From: Aquimarina spinulae
Lineage (GTDB): Bacteria; Bacteroidota; Bacteroidia; Flavobacteriales; Flavobacteriaceae
Length of the DNA: 64,000 bases
Assembly: GCF_943373825.1 (NCBI RefSeq)
Contig: NZ_CALSBP010000002.1
Span: 2,407,501-2,471,500 of the forward strand
Direction: 5' to 3'
Positions 47,477 through 57,131 of the stretch are shown here, one piece after another (the stretch's first letter is position 1; each line of letters opens with the position of its first letter). The notes below the pieces were generated by a model that did no database searches, was not told where the DNA came from, and saw only the letters and a program-made list of their open reading frames with translations. A program made the translations under genes and the position numbers.

Positions 47477-47880
47477 AAAATACAGCTTCAAAAAATCATG
47501 CCTATTTTCTATTACGATTAGCAATGGGCGCCAACCTATTAGCACATGGATTAGTACGAATTCCGAAAATAGAAGCCTTTAGCAACTGGATGATAAACCT
47601 TTATAAAGAAATAGTACTACCCGAAATATTCATTTCTTCTTTTGCAAAAATATTGCCCTTTGCAGAACTTACTATTGGTGTCTTCCTTGTTTTTGGGTTG
47701 TTTACTTATCGTACCTGCCTCTCTGGGGGAATACTAATGATTATTCTAATTTTTGGCTCTTGTTTAGTCGAACAATGGGAATGGGTTGGGTTTCAAATGA
47801 TCTACGTACTGTTCTTTTACCTTTTGATTAGTACATCGCAAAACAATCATTTTTCAATTGATAATCTCTTACAAAAATAA
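47473..47880 (+). CDS. DoxX-family membrane protein
   Basis: The 135 residues contain four hydrophobic helices and the DoxX opening FLLRLAMGANLLAHGLVR with IPKIEAFSNWM, then LPFAELTIGVFLVFGLFTYR. DoxX-like proteins are small inner-membrane proteins linked to respiratory or redox functions; the exact role is unknown. The ATG overlaps the deacetylase stop codon (ATGA), and the OYE gene follows after 3 bp, so translation is coupled within this operon. Confidence 0.85.
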   Translation: MKNTASKNHAYFLLRLAMGANLLAHGLVRIPKIEAFSNWMINLYKEIVLPEIFISSFAKILPFAELTIGVFLVFGLFTYRTCLSGGILMIILIFGSCLVEQWEWVGFQMIYVLFFYLLISTSQNNHFSIDNLLQK

Positions 47881-47883
47881 ATC

Positions 47884-48990
47884 ATGAAAACCACACTATA
47901 TACAAAATACAAAATGAATGAGCTTTCATTAAAAAATCGTTTTTTAATGGCGCCCATGACACGCTCCAGGGCAGAAGAACCTGGAAACGTACCTAATGCT
48001 TTAATGGCAAAATATTACCAACAAAGAGCTTCTGCCGGAATTATTATTACCGAAGCTACTCAAATTTCTGTACAAGGAATGGGTTATGCAAAAACTCCCG
48101 GAATCTATTCTCAGAAACAAATCGAAGGCTGGAAACTCATCACAGACACAGTGCATAAAAATGGAAGCAAAATCTTTTTACAGCTATGGCATGTGGGACG
48201 TGTAAGCTCTTCAAAAATAAATGGATTACAACCTATTGCTCCCTCTGCTGAAATAGCAAAAGACACACAGGTATATATTTTTGATGGCGCTCCTAATGGT
48301 GATGCTACATTTGTTCCTGTCGAAAAGCCTCGGGAGATGACCAAAGGTGATATTGCCCAGGTTATCGAAGAATTTAGAATAGGGGCAAAAAATGCTATCG
48401 AAGCCGGCTTTGATGGAGTCGAAATTCATGGCGCAAATGGATATCTTATTGATCAGTTTTTACGAAGTAATAGTAATCATAGAACAGATGAATATGGCGG
48501 AACCAAAGAAAACAGAATTCGTATTCTTAAAGAAATTACTCAAGCAGTGGCAGATGAAATAGGTGTTGATAAAACAGGAGTACGACTATCCCCTTTTATA
48601 AGCTTTAAAGATATGAATGACCCCGAAATTTTAGAAACCATTATGATTGCTGCCAAAACATTAAACGAAATAGGAGTAACCTATATCCATTTATGTGAAG
48701 CCGATTGGGATGATGCCCCCACAATTCCAGAAGATTTCAGAATTAAATTGAGAGCTAATTTTACACATACAATTATAGCTACAGGAAATAAAACTCCTAA
48801 AGAAGCTGACGATCTATTGGACAAAAACTTAGTTGATCTGGTAGGGTTCGGAAGAAAATTTCTAACCAATCCTGATTATCCGAAACGAGTACAATTAAAT
48901 GCTACAATGAATGATATTTCTGATCCCCATACTCTTTTTGGTGGTGGGGATGCAAGAGGGTATACCGATTATCCATTTTTAGATGTATAA
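47884..48990 (+). CDS. Old Yellow Enzyme-family ene reductase
   Basis: A 368-residue FMN-dependent NAD(P)H ene reductase of the NemA/OYE type. It shows the FMN-binding LMAPMTRSRA (21-30), QLWHVGR (100-106), the substrate-binding pair His182/Asn185 and proton donor Tyr187 in HGANGYLIDQFLRS, RTDEYGG, and the C-terminal FGRKFLTNPDYP and GYTDYP. It reduces activated C=C bonds of electrophilic compounds or nitro groups. In this operon it sits between DoxX and a cupin protein, suggesting detoxification or metabolism of a reactive compound sensed by the divergent AraC regulator; that is inference. Confidence 0.94.
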   Translation: MKTTLYTKYKMNELSLKNRFLMAPMTRSRAEEPGNVPNALMAKYYQQRASAGIIITEATQISVQGMGYAKTPGIYSQKQIEGWKLITDTVHKNGSKIFLQLWHVGRVSSSKINGLQPIAPSAEIAKDTQVYIFDGAPNGDATFVPVEKPREMTKGDIAQVIEEFRIGAKNAIEAGFDGVEIHGANGYLIDQFLRSNSNHRTDEYGGTKENRIRILKEITQAVADEIGVDKTGVRLSPFISFKDMNDPEILETIMIAAKTLNEIGVTYIHLCEADWDDAPTIPEDFRIKLRANFTHTIIATGNKTPKEADDLLDKNLVDLVGFGRKFLTNPDYPKRVQLNATMNDISDPHTLFGGGDARGYTDYPFLDV

Positions 48991-48994
48991 AATT

Positions 48995-49372
48995 ATGGTC
49001 ACAAAAGAAATTAATCCTGCCGGTAGTTTTAAAAATTGGGATAACACTAAAATGCAAGAACTACAAAACAGCAATAAAAGTAATTGCATTGGAAATACTC
49101 TATTATTTGAAGATGATAGTATTAAAGTTTGGTCTATACTATTAAAACCTGGAGATCAATTACCTTTTCATAAACATACAAAAAACTATACCTGGATTTG
49201 TTTAACCCAGGGGGTTGCCATATCTCATTATGAAAATGGTAGGATTGTCGAAATACAGTATCAAAAAGGAGATGTATCATATTATGATCATGATACCAAA
49301 GGTGATTTTGTTCATGATTTAAAAAATACTGGTGATCTGCTATTAAAGTTTAATACAATAGAATATAAATAA
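48995..49372 (+). CDS. Small cupin protein
   Basis: A 125-residue single-domain cupin: LLKPGDQLPFHKHTKNYTW gives the GX5HXH-like metal-binding motif 1 (H-K-H), followed by VAISHYENGRIVEIQYQKGDVSYYDHDTKGDFVHDL for motif 2. The ATG at 48995 is preferred over one at 48983, which lies inside the OYE gene. Last gene of the operon; its stop lies 7 bp from the convergent CDF gene. Enzymatic or ligand-binding role unknown. Confidence 0.85.
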   Translation: MVTKEINPAGSFKNWDNTKMQELQNSNKSNCIGNTLLFEDDSIKVWSILLKPGDQLPFHKHTKNYTWICLTQGVAISHYENGRIVEIQYQKGDVSYYDHDTKGDFVHDLKNTGDLLLKFNTIEYK

Positions 49373-49379
49373 CCTCTTT

Positions 49380-50258
49380 TTACCCTGTTAACATACACAC
49401 CTCACCATCCAATTCTGTTTCAATAGTACAATGACTAAAATGATACATCATTAAGGCCTTTTTAACTTCTGATTTTATATCAATAATCTGATCGGTTTCT
49501 GTGATGTCTTTTAGTTTAACATGAGCCGTAAAAACATGATGTTCTCCTTCTAGTGACCAAACATGTAAGTGGTGTATAGAATCAACATGTGGTACTTGTA
49601 GTATTTTTGATTTTATTTCTTCTATATTAATATCTTTTGGGATCCCTTGTAGGAATACGAATAATGTTTCTTTTAATCGCTTAATAACATTATATAGAAT
49701 ATACAGTGTTATTAAAAGAGAAAGGGCAGGGTCGAGGTATTGTACATCTGTAAAATATATAGCAATCGCTGCAAAAAGTACAGCAACCCAACCCAATACA
49801 TCTTCCATTAAGTGCCAGGAAACCACTTTCTCATTCAACGATTTCCCGCTACTTACTTTCCATGCCGCATAACCATTAACAGCTATTCCTATAAGTGCAA
49901 AAACAATCATCCCCTCAGCATCAGAACGTTCGGGTTCTAATAATCTGCCTATGGCTTCATAAATCACATAAATGGATCCTAAAATCAAAACAATACTATT
50001 AATCAAGGCACCCAAGAGAGAGAAACGCCTATAACCAAATGAGAATTTGGCATCGGCTTCTTTTTTAGATTTCCCTTCGAGGTACCAGGCAGTACCCAAA
50101 GAAAGTGAATCTCCTAAATCATGAATAGCATCAGAAATAATAGCAATGCTATTTACATAAAGACCTCCTATAATTTCTAAAATTGTAAAGCTCAAATTTA
50201 GAAAAAATACAATTTTTAAATTCTTTCCTGCGTGGTCATGTGAATGATCGTGTCCCAT
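49380..50258 (-). CDS. Cation diffusion facilitator (CzcD/ZitB-like)
   Basis: A 292-residue inner-membrane divalent-metal/proton antiporter, exporting mainly Zn2+ (also Co2+/Cd2+) in the family. N-terminal His-rich MGHDHSHDHAGK, six TM helices, the metal-site helices with SDAIHDLGDSLSL (TM2) and WHLMEDVLGW (TM5), and a C-terminal cytoplasmic metallochaperone-like domain containing SIHHLHVWSLEGEHHVFTAHV. It starts 2 bp after the DUF3703 gene and is the last gene of the metal-efflux operon, complementing the RND pump by moving metal from cytoplasm to periplasm. Confidence 0.95.
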   Translation of the reverse strand: MGHDHSHDHAGKNLKIVFFLNLSFTILEIIGGLYVNSIAIISDAIHDLGDSLSLGTAWYLEGKSKKEADAKFSFGYRRFSLLGALINSIVLILGSIYVIYEAIGRLLEPERSDAEGMIVFALIGIAVNGYAAWKVSSGKSLNEKVVSWHLMEDVLGWVAVLFAAIAIYFTDVQYLDPALSLLITLYILYNVIKRLKETLFVFLQGIPKDINIEEIKSKILQVPHVDSIHHLHVWSLEGEHHVFTAHVKLKDITETDQIIDIKSEVKKALMMYHFSHCTIETELDGEVCMLTG

Positions 50259-50260
50259 AA

Positions 50261-50629
50261 TTACTTTTGGTATGATTCTAATTTTATTTTCAAATCATGA
50301 GGTATATGCATTGTTTTTAAAGGAGGTACATTAGCACCTCCTGTATTACCAATAGGAACCTTATTAACAAAAGATTTCCAGCCTCCTACAATCAAACGAA
50401 TAACTTGTCCAAAAATTTCTTTGATATCTCTGGTAAGCATCCCATATTTAAGCATTAAATAATGCGTGTAAGAATGTTCCCAAGGGTATGATTGTCCCAA
50501 AATATGGCTGCGCTCTAAATGATCCCAAGCCTTTGATAAATCGTTATTAGATAATGCCGTTTTATAAAGCGACAATTCTTTATCATATTCGATTTTAAGC
50601 TTTGGTGGTATTGTTATATTAAACTTCAT
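50261..50629 (-). CDS. DUF3703 family protein
   Basis: A 122-residue soluble protein of the DUF3703 family, recognised by LERSHILGQSYPWEHSYTHYLMLKYG, the RDIKEIFGQVIRLIVGGW region, and VPIGNTGGANVPPLKTMHIP. The first ATG is at 50629; a longer frame to 50650 would need a TTG start. This family typically occurs next to heavy-metal efflux genes, as here between the Fur-type regulator and the CDF exporter; a regulatory or metal-handling role is likely but not established. His and Cys residues in the N-terminal half could bind metal. Confidence 0.85.
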   Translation of the reverse strand: MKFNITIPPKLKIEYDKELSLYKTALSNNDLSKAWDHLERSHILGQSYPWEHSYTHYLMLKYGMLTRDIKEIFGQVIRLIVGGWKSFVNKVPIGNTGGANVPPLKTMHIPHDLKIKLESYQK

Positions 50630-50684
50630 ACAATTACATGTTTTATACAAAAATATGCATAGTAGTCATGCAATAGAAGTGCAT

Positions 50685-51101
50685 TTATTGACCACTACAA
50701 TGCTCACATATACCTTTTACTACCAAATTCATGTCTTCTGCTATATATCCATCTGGTAAATTGATTTGAGGAATTTTATGTTCTGTAAGACATATCGTTT
50801 CTCTACAATTATTACAATGAAAATGTAAATGCAAGTCTCTGCCAATATCACAATTACAACCAGCTTCGCAAAGCGCATATTTTATCGTGCCCGTTCCATC
50901 ATCTACCTGGTGTACAATCCCTTTTTCCTCAAATGTCTTTACGGTTCTATACAACGTTGTTCTATCTGCTTTTGCAAAAGCATTTTCAATATCTCCAAGT
51001 GTTTTAGCTACATTACTTTGAGTCATATATTTATAGACCAATAATCGCATTGCTGTTGGTCGTACTTTCTTCGATTCTAAAAAACTTTCAATAGTATTCA
51101 T
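50685..51101 (-). CDS. Fur-family metal-dependent regulator (Zur-like)
   Basis: A 138-residue Fur-superfamily repressor. The N-terminal winged helix contains VRPTAMRLLVYKYM and DRTTLYRTVKTFEEKGIVHQV (recognition helix about residues 45-60); the C-terminal dimerisation domain carries metal ligands HLHFHCNNC and a second Cys pair CEHC, for the structural zinc. Its gene lies inside the efflux operon, 2 bp after the CzcB gene, so it probably autoregulates that operon; the palindrome TGCAATNNNATTGCA at 57152-57166 upstream of the first gene is a candidate operator. Which metal it senses cannot be fixed from sequence; zinc is most likely. Confidence 0.9.
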   Translation of the reverse strand: MNTIESFLESKKVRPTAMRLLVYKYMTQSNVAKTLGDIENAFAKADRTTLYRTVKTFEEKGIVHQVDDGTGTIKYALCEAGCNCDIGRDLHLHFHCNNCRETICLTEHKIPQINLPDGYIAEDMNLVVKGICEHCSGQ

Positions 51102-51103
51102 TA

Positions 51104-52297
51104 TTAATGTCCGTGACCGTGACCTCCTTCTTCACTGTTTTTTGCCTTACCCAAAATGGTAAAAGCATCTTTTATTACTAATCGAATGGTACTAATGTCT
51201 TTATTTTTATCCTCTAATGTAATTGCTACGAATCCTTCTTCTTCGGTTCCTTTAGTGATCGGTATCATTTCAAAATCTGTAACCAGGGCTTCTCCCTCGC
51301 TTCTTTTTTCTCCTGCTGCAAAAACATAATGGTTTCCATCAAAACGAACTATGGCTTCTTCTGGAACCGCATATGCTTCGCGAGCACCAACTTCAATTTT
51401 TGCGTTTACAAACATTCCCGGAAGCAACTCCTGGTTTTTCTCTTTTAAGTGCCCATGAATAGTTATAGATCTATCATCACTAACATTGTTACCTATTAAG
51501 AAAATCTCTGCTTCCATCCATTTATCAGGTTCATTTGCTAATCGAAAACGAATACGTTGCTCATTTTTTATTAATGGGATATCATCTTCATACACTTTGA
51601 GCTCGACATGCAAATCTTCGGCATTAGTGATATCCATTAATACATCTTCTGATCCAAAATATTTTCCGGTATTTACATATACTTCTCTCACTACTCCATT
51701 AATAGGAGAATACACATTTACTATAGAAGATACTCTTCCGTTGGTTACATTAGAAGGATTGATACCCACCATTTTTAATTTACTTTCTAAAGCCTGAATA
51801 TTTGCTTTATTAATCAAGTAATCACTTTTTGCTTTTTGAAATACTTTTGTCGAAGAGACATTTTCTTTATTTAGTGTTTCCTGACGTTCATAATCTGCTT
51901 TCAGGTATTCATTTTTTGCAACTGCTTCGAGGTAATCTCTTTGAAATTCTATAAAATCAGGGTTCTCTACTCTTGCTACAAGTTGCCCTTTTCTTAATCG
52001 TGTACCTGGTAACATATCGGTAAATTTCAAAAATCCTCCATAAGGAACCGTAATAGAAAGATTACTTTGTGGCGGAACATCGATCATCCCATTTACACTT
52101 AACTCATTTCCTATTTTACGTTTCTGAGCTTTACCTATTTCTATTTCAGTTTGCTTCATTTGTTCATCGGTCAACTCAATAAAGTTTTCGTTATCTTCTT
52201 CATGTTTTTCCTCAGAAGTTGTAGCTGATTTATTATTACACCCTAAGGTAAGCAGAAGTATGAATATGGCTATTAATTTATATATGTTTGTTTTCAT
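51104..52297 (-). CDS. czcB: CzcB/CusB-type membrane fusion protein, lipoprotein
   Basis: The 397-residue periplasmic adaptor links the RND pump to its outer-membrane channel. Lipoprotein signal (LLLTLGCNNK, Cys20), a barrel-sandwich/lipoyl part (LSITVPYGGFLKFTDMLPGTRLRKGQLVARV), an alpha-helical hairpin (DFIEFQRDYLEAVAKNEYLKADYERQET), a second lipoyl half (VYSPINGVVREVYVNTGKYF) and a beta-barrel. The acidic/His-rich N-terminal EEKHEEDNE and the C-terminal GGHGHGH tail could bind metal. It follows the CzcA-TolC fusion gene by 2 bp. Confidence 0.93.
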   Translation of the reverse strand: MKTNIYKLIAIFILLLTLGCNNKSATTSEEKHEEDNENFIELTDEQMKQTEIEIGKAQKRKIGNELSVNGMIDVPPQSNLSITVPYGGFLKFTDMLPGTRLRKGQLVARVENPDFIEFQRDYLEAVAKNEYLKADYERQETLNKENVSSTKVFQKAKSDYLINKANIQALESKLKMVGINPSNVTNGRVSSIVNVYSPINGVVREVYVNTGKYFGSEDVLMDITNAEDLHVELKVYEDDIPLIKNEQRIRFRLANEPDKWMEAEIFLIGNNVSDDRSITIHGHLKEKNQELLPGMFVNAKIEVGAREAYAVPEEAIVRFDGNHYVFAAGEKRSEGEALVTDFEMIPITKGTEEEGFVAITLEDKNKDISTIRLVIKDAFTILGKAKNSEEGGHGHGH

Positions 52298-52299
52298 TT

Positions 52300-55200
52300 T
52301 TATTGAATTGCGTTTATACTTTCAATTTCGATAAGAGTTTGATTGTAAGCGTTTATGAATTCTAAGTATTTGGTTTGAATTTCTAGTGCCCGATTGAGTC
52401 CTTGTACATATTCTATATATCCGATAGCTCCTTCTGTAAAACCTCGCTGAGATTGTTTTAATAACAATTCGGATTGTGAAAGCGCATTTTTCTCATAATA
52501 CAACAAGTTCTTTTGGTTTTTTCCTAGTCGTTCTAAAAGCATCTTTAACTGGGTATTAACTTCATTTTGAACCACGTCTAACTGTGCCTGACTTTCTTTT
52601 TGACGAATTTTTGCCGCTTTTATTTTTGCTGCATGTGGTTTGCCCCAAATCGGAATTGCTAAACCTAACTTTACCCCGGTAAATCTGTTTCTAGAATCAA
52701 AAATCACATCGGATCCATTTACGGTTTGTCCCGGGCCATTAAAAGATTGATTAAAATACCCTAATGTGATATCGGGAAGCATTTTTGATACGGCTACCGA
52801 TTTCTTAATATCGGCAATCGCTATTTGTTTTTTGTAAAAAGATAGTACAGGATTTTTCTCTACAGCTGTAGCATTTTGATCTACTGGCAGCAAATTTGAT
52901 TTTATTTTTAAATCCCCTACAGCAATATCAACCTTGTTTTCAGAATTTACCAATTTTTGCATAAGCAATTGATATCCTCGTATGGTTGCATTATTCTCCT
53001 GTATTTTAATTTGCAAATCTGCAACTTCTGCATTGGCTGTTGCTTGTTCTAATGCATTACTTTCTCCTGTTTTAAATCGCAGGTTTGCAGCATATACAAA
53101 TCGCTGATAAATACTATCTTGTTTTTGAAGTAACTGTTGTTTACTCTTTAGAAACCACAATTGATAATATGTTGCTTTTAATTGCGTTACTACCTCATTT
53201 TGAACCACTTCTTGATTTAATTCACTAGATTTTATCGTTGCTTTAGCCAATTTATTCTGGTTCGTGTAAAGTGTAGGGAAGGCAAATTTCTGGCTGATAC
53301 TAAACCGAGTATCATTATCAAAATCGCTATTGGTTTGTCCATATGCCAGATCAAAATCAGTTTTGGGTAGGTTAAAACTAGCTCCTTTTAAGGCATGTTT
53401 CTGTTCGGTTTGAAATGCAGCAACTTTTAGATTTGGATTATTTCTTAACGCTGCGTCCATAACTTCTTCTAAACTTTGATATATGGTTTTTGCTTCACTA
53501 GTCTGAGCATTTATGCTTGTCATATTTCCTGCTACTCCAAGAAATACGACTAGTGAAAGCACTGTTTTTTTGGGTTTCATTTGTACTCTTTTTTCAAAAT
53601 AATAATAGAGAATAGGTAATACCACCAGGGTTAAAAAAGTAGCGGTAATCAATCCTCCTATAACTACTGTTGCCAGAGGTCGTTGTACCTCTGCTCCCGA
53701 GGTTTGAGAAATTGCCATTGGTAAAAATCCTAATGAAGCAACGGTTGCAGTCATAATTACGGGTCGTAATCGAGTTTTGGTACCTTTATAAATTCGTTCA
53801 AAAATATCGGTAATACCTTCTTTTTTTAATCGATTAAATTCTGCAATAAGTACAATTCCGTTTAATACTGCTACACCAAATAAGGCTATAAAACCAACAC
53901 CAGCAGAAATACTAAATGGTAAATCCCGAAGCCAAAGAGCAAAGACACCTCCTATAGCAGAAAGGGGAATTGCTGTAAATATTAAAACTCCTTGTTTTAA
54001 AGAACCAAAAGTAAAATACAATAGAATAAAAATAAGCAGTAATGCTAAAGGAACTGCTATCGCCAGGCGTTGCTTAGCTTTGATCAGGTTTTCAAATTGA
54101 CCTCCATAAGCAACGGTGTATCCTGATGCAAAATTTACCTGATTATCAATTTTAGTACTAATTTCTTCTACAACACTCTGGACATCGCGATCCCTAACAT
54201 TGAAAGCAATGATAATACGTCGTCTTGTATTGTCTCGTTGTATTTGATAAGGACCATCTTTGATAGATACAGTTGCCAGTTGTTGCAATGGAATTTGTTC
54301 TCCATTATGCCCATTAATATAAAGATTCTGCACATCTGTAAGACTGGTTCTGTTACTATTATCTAATCGTACTACTAAATCAAAACGTTTCTCTCCTTCA
54401 TAAACCAATCCTGTAGATGCTCCTGCAAAAGCTGCCTGAATTGTATTATTAACTGCTTTAATATCCAAGCCATACTTCGCCAATTGGGCTCTATTATAAT
54501 CGATTACGATTTGTGGTACTCCTGTCACCTCTTCTACATAAACATCGACCGCTCCCTTAACTTTTCCGGCAATTTTACCAATCTGATTTGCATAGGAGGA
54601 AAGTCGAGTTAAATCTTCTCCATATATTTTTATGGCTACATCCTGGCGCACCCCCGTCATTAGTTCATTAAATCGCATCTGTATCGGTTGTTGAAAACCA
54701 AAAGCCACTCCTGGTAGCACTTCTAAAGCTTCTGCCATTTTATTAGCCAATTCTGAACGATTAGAAGCTGATACCCACTTTGATTTGTCTTTAAGAATAA
54801 TCATCATATCTGCAGCTTCTACCGGCATAGGATCAGTAGGTATTTCTCCCGAACCTATTTTTGAAACCACTTGTAATACTTCTGGAAAATTATCGAGTAC
54901 TATTTTCTCTGCTTTGGTTGTAGCTTTTATTGTATTAGAAAGAGAGCTTCCGGTAAGTACTCTGGTTTCTACAGCAAAATCACCTTCTTCAAGTGTTGGA
55001 ATAAATTCTCCTCCAAGGTTATTAAACACCAAATATGCTATTATAAAAAGTCCTGATGTAATTGCCAGAATAAATATTCTACTATGCATCGACCATTTAA
55101 TTATAGGTTCATATAGTCTATAGAAAAAATTCATGATTTTATCAGAAATATTTTCTTTATAGGTTCCTTTTTTACTCAACACCAATGCAGACATCATAGG

Positions 55201-56688
55201 AACATAAGTTAGTGATAGTATGAAAGCTCCCAGGATAGCAAAGCCAACTGTCTGTGCCATTGGACCAAACATTTTTCCTTCTGTTCCTACCAGGGCTAAA
55301 ATGGGTAAATACACAATAAGAATAATAATTTCACCGAAAGCAGCAGAATTTCTGATTTTACTAGCTGATTTATACACTTCTTCATCCATCTCTTTCTGTG
55401 TCAACTTCCTATTAAATTTTAAAGCTCCGAGATGAAACAAAGTAGCTTCTACAATAATTACAGCCCCATCTACTATCAAACCAAAATCAATTGCCCCAAG
55501 GCTCATTAAATTTGCAGAAACATCAAAAAGGTGCATCATACTAAAGGCAAACAAAAGTGACAATGGTATTACCGATGCTGTAATAAGTCCTGCACGCCAA
55601 TTCCCTAGTAATAGTAATAGGATAAAAATAACAATCAATGCCCCTTCTATAAGATTAGTGGTCACTGTACCAATTGCATTATTGACTAATTTAGTCCTAT
55701 CTAAAAAAGGTTCGATCATTACTCCTTCTGGAAGTGTTTTGGTAATAGATGCTATTTTGTCTTTTACATTTTTAATTACTTCTGCAGAATTTGCTCCTTT
55801 AAGCATCATTACAATAGCACTTACTACTTCTCCCTCTCCATTGCGAGTGGTAGCGCCATAACGAATAGCTTTTCCGGTTTGTACCTTGGCTACATCACTA
55901 ATTAAAACCGGTATCCCATCGGATGTTTGTTTGATAAGAATATTTTTTATATCCTCTATGGTTCCTATCAATCCTTCACTTCGTATAAATAAGGCTTTAT
56001 CATTCTTCTCTATATAGGCACCTCCTGTATTTTGATTATTACTTTCTAATGCATTAAATATTTCAGAAATAGATATATTCATAGCATTTAATCGTTCGGG
56101 ACGTATTGCAATTTCATATTGCTTTAGATATCCTCCAAAACTACTTACATCTGCTACTCCTGGTGTACCCAATAGTTGACGTTTTATAATCCAATCCTGA
56201 ATAGTTCTTAATTCTGTTGCATCATATTGGTCTTCGTAACCTGGTTTTGTAGTAATAACATATTGGTAAATTTCTCCCAGACCTGTAGTTAAAGGAGCTA
56301 TTCCCGGTTTTCCTATATTTTCGGGAATTTGGGATTGTGCTTCGACAAGGCGTTCACTAACTTGTTGTCTTGCCCAATACACGTCTACGTTTTCTTCAAA
56401 AACAATGGTTACTACTGATAGCCCAAAACGTGAAAACGAACGTATTTCTTCAATTTCGGGAATGGTAGCCATTGTAATTTCTACAGGAAAAGTGATTAGC
56501 CGCTCTATTTCTGGTGATGCCAATGTTGGAGAAGAGGTAATCACCTGTACTTGATTATTTGTAATATCGGGAACAGCATCCACCGGCAGCTGTTTTGATG
56601 AATATATTCCCAAAATAATCAGTGCTAATGTTAGTAATCCAATAATCAATTTATGAGTTATCGAATACCTAATTATTTTATTAAGCAT
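52300..56688 (-). CDS. czcA: CzcA-type heavy-metal RND pump fused to a TolC/CzcC outer-membrane factor
   Basis: Residues 1-1036 are a complete HME-RND transporter: 12 TM helices and large periplasmic loops. The TM4 signature AIDFGLIVDGAVIIVE carries Asp401, Asp407 and Glu414, the proton-relay residues of the Zn/Co/Cd (CzcA) class; copper-type pumps differ here. From Met1037 (codon 53580-53578) a new signal-peptide-like segment MKPKKTVLSLVVFLGVAGNM, then SINAQ, begins a complete TolC/CzcC-type protein of about 426 residues with the two helical repeats (NNPNLKVAAFQTEQ; GLAIPIWGKPHAAKIKAAK). No stop separates the halves. Such fusions are known in Bacteroidota. The pump expels metal from the periplasm across the outer membrane. 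Confidence 0.95.
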   Translation of the reverse strand: MLNKIIRYSITHKLIIGLLTLALIILGIYSSKQLPVDAVPDITNNQVQVITSSPTLASPEIERLITFPVEITMATIPEIEEIRSFSRFGLSVVTIVFEENVDVYWARQQVSERLVEAQSQIPENIGKPGIAPLTTGLGEIYQYVITTKPGYEDQYDATELRTIQDWIIKRQLLGTPGVADVSSFGGYLKQYEIAIRPERLNAMNISISEIFNALESNNQNTGGAYIEKNDKALFIRSEGLIGTIEDIKNILIKQTSDGIPVLISDVAKVQTGKAIRYGATTRNGEGEVVSAIVMMLKGANSAEVIKNVKDKIASITKTLPEGVMIEPFLDRTKLVNNAIGTVTTNLIEGALIVIFILLLLLGNWRAGLITASVIPLSLLFAFSMMHLFDVSANLMSLGAIDFGLIVDGAVIIVEATLFHLGALKFNRKLTQKEMDEEVYKSASKIRNSAAFGEIIILIVYLPILALVGTEGKMFGPMAQTVGFAILGAFILSLTYVPMMSALVLSKKGTYKENISDKIMNFFYRLYEPIIKWSMHSRIFILAITSGLFIIAYLVFNNLGGEFIPTLEEGDFAVETRVLTGSSLSNTIKATTKAEKIVLDNFPEVLQVVSKIGSGEIPTDPMPVEAADMMIILKDKSKWVSASNRSELANKMAEALEVLPGVAFGFQQPIQMRFNELMTGVRQDVAIKIYGEDLTRLSSYANQIGKIAGKVKGAVDVYVEEVTGVPQIVIDYNRAQLAKYGLDIKAVNNTIQAAFAGASTGLVYEGEKRFDLVVRLDNSNRTSLTDVQNLYINGHNGEQIPLQQLATVSIKDGPYQIQRDNTRRRIIIAFNVRDRDVQSVVEEISTKIDNQVNFASGYTVAYGGQFENLIKAKQRLAIAVPLALLLIFILLYFTFGSLKQGVLIFTAIPLSAIGGVFALWLRDLPFSISAGVGFIALFGVAVLNGIVLIAEFNRLKKEGITDIFERIYKGTKTRLRPVIMTATVASLGFLPMAISQTSGAEVQRPLATVVIGGLITATFLTLVVLPILYYYFEKRVQMKPKKTVLSLVVFLGVAGNMTSINAQTSEAKTIYQSLEEVMDAALRNNPNLKVAAFQTEQKHALKGASFNLPKTDFDLAYGQTNSDFDNDTRFSISQKFAFPTLYTNQNKLAKATIKSSELNQEVVQNEVVTQLKATYYQLWFLKSKQQLLQKQDSIYQRFVYAANLRFKTGESNALEQATANAEVADLQIKIQENNATIRGYQLLMQKLVNSENKVDIAVGDLKIKSNLLPVDQNATAVEKNPVLSFYKKQIAIADIKKSVAVSKMLPDITLGYFNQSFNGPGQTVNGSDVIFDSRNRFTGVKLGLAIPIWGKPHAAKIKAAKIRQKESQAQLDVVQNEVNTQLKMLLERLGKNQKNLLYYEKNALSQSELLLKQSQRGFTEGAIGYIEYVQGLNRALEIQTKYLEFINAYNQTLIEIESINAIQ

Positions 56689-56812
56689 ATAATAGTTTTA
56701 ATTCAGTTAGACATCTCGATTCAATTCGATTAAACAGAATTTCTCGATGTTAAATAGCTGTTACTTTCTTTAAAAAGATAGCAACAAGACATAGTTATCC
56801 TATAAAACTAAA

Positions 56813-57127
56813 TTATACTTGGGGTGGTTGGAATAGTGTATTAGAGATTTCTTTACCGACACTATCAAAATGGGCAAATAACTCTGTAGAAATTTCTGGA
56901 GATATTAATTGATATGTATCAATACCAAAATCAATAACATGAACATGGCAACAATGACATTGACAGAAAGGAGAGCATAAATCATTCTCTATGCTATGAT
57001 CGTGATTTTCACAAGAATCTGCAAAAGCTTCAATTTGAGAATCCTCTGTGATAGGTATACTATCATTACAAGGCATAAAATCGAGTGCCAGAAAATATAT
57101 TGATAATATGAATGCTAAAATCTTCAC
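56813..57127 (-). CDS. Small His/Cys-rich exported protein (DUF6660-like)
   Basis: The 104-residue protein opens with a signal peptide (MKILAFILSIYFLALDFMPC), then a metal-ligand-rich stretch SCENHDHSIENDLCSPFCQCHCCHVHV (split here as SCENHDHS and CSPFCQCHCCHVHV), and a C-terminal PQV end. The start codon is GTG at 57127-57125. Proteins like this precede CzcA-type pumps in Flavobacteriia and are likely periplasmic metal-binding proteins or sensors. The RND fusion gene follows after 124 bp. A TATCTTTG -7-like element ends 5 bp upstream, so the mRNA may be nearly leaderless. Confidence 0.8.
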   Translation of the reverse strand: MKILAFILSIYFLALDFMPCNDSIPITEDSQIEAFADSCENHDHSIENDLCSPFCQCHCCHVHVIDFGIDTYQLISPEISTELFAHFDSVGKEISNTLFQPPQV

Positions 57128-57131
57128 ATTA

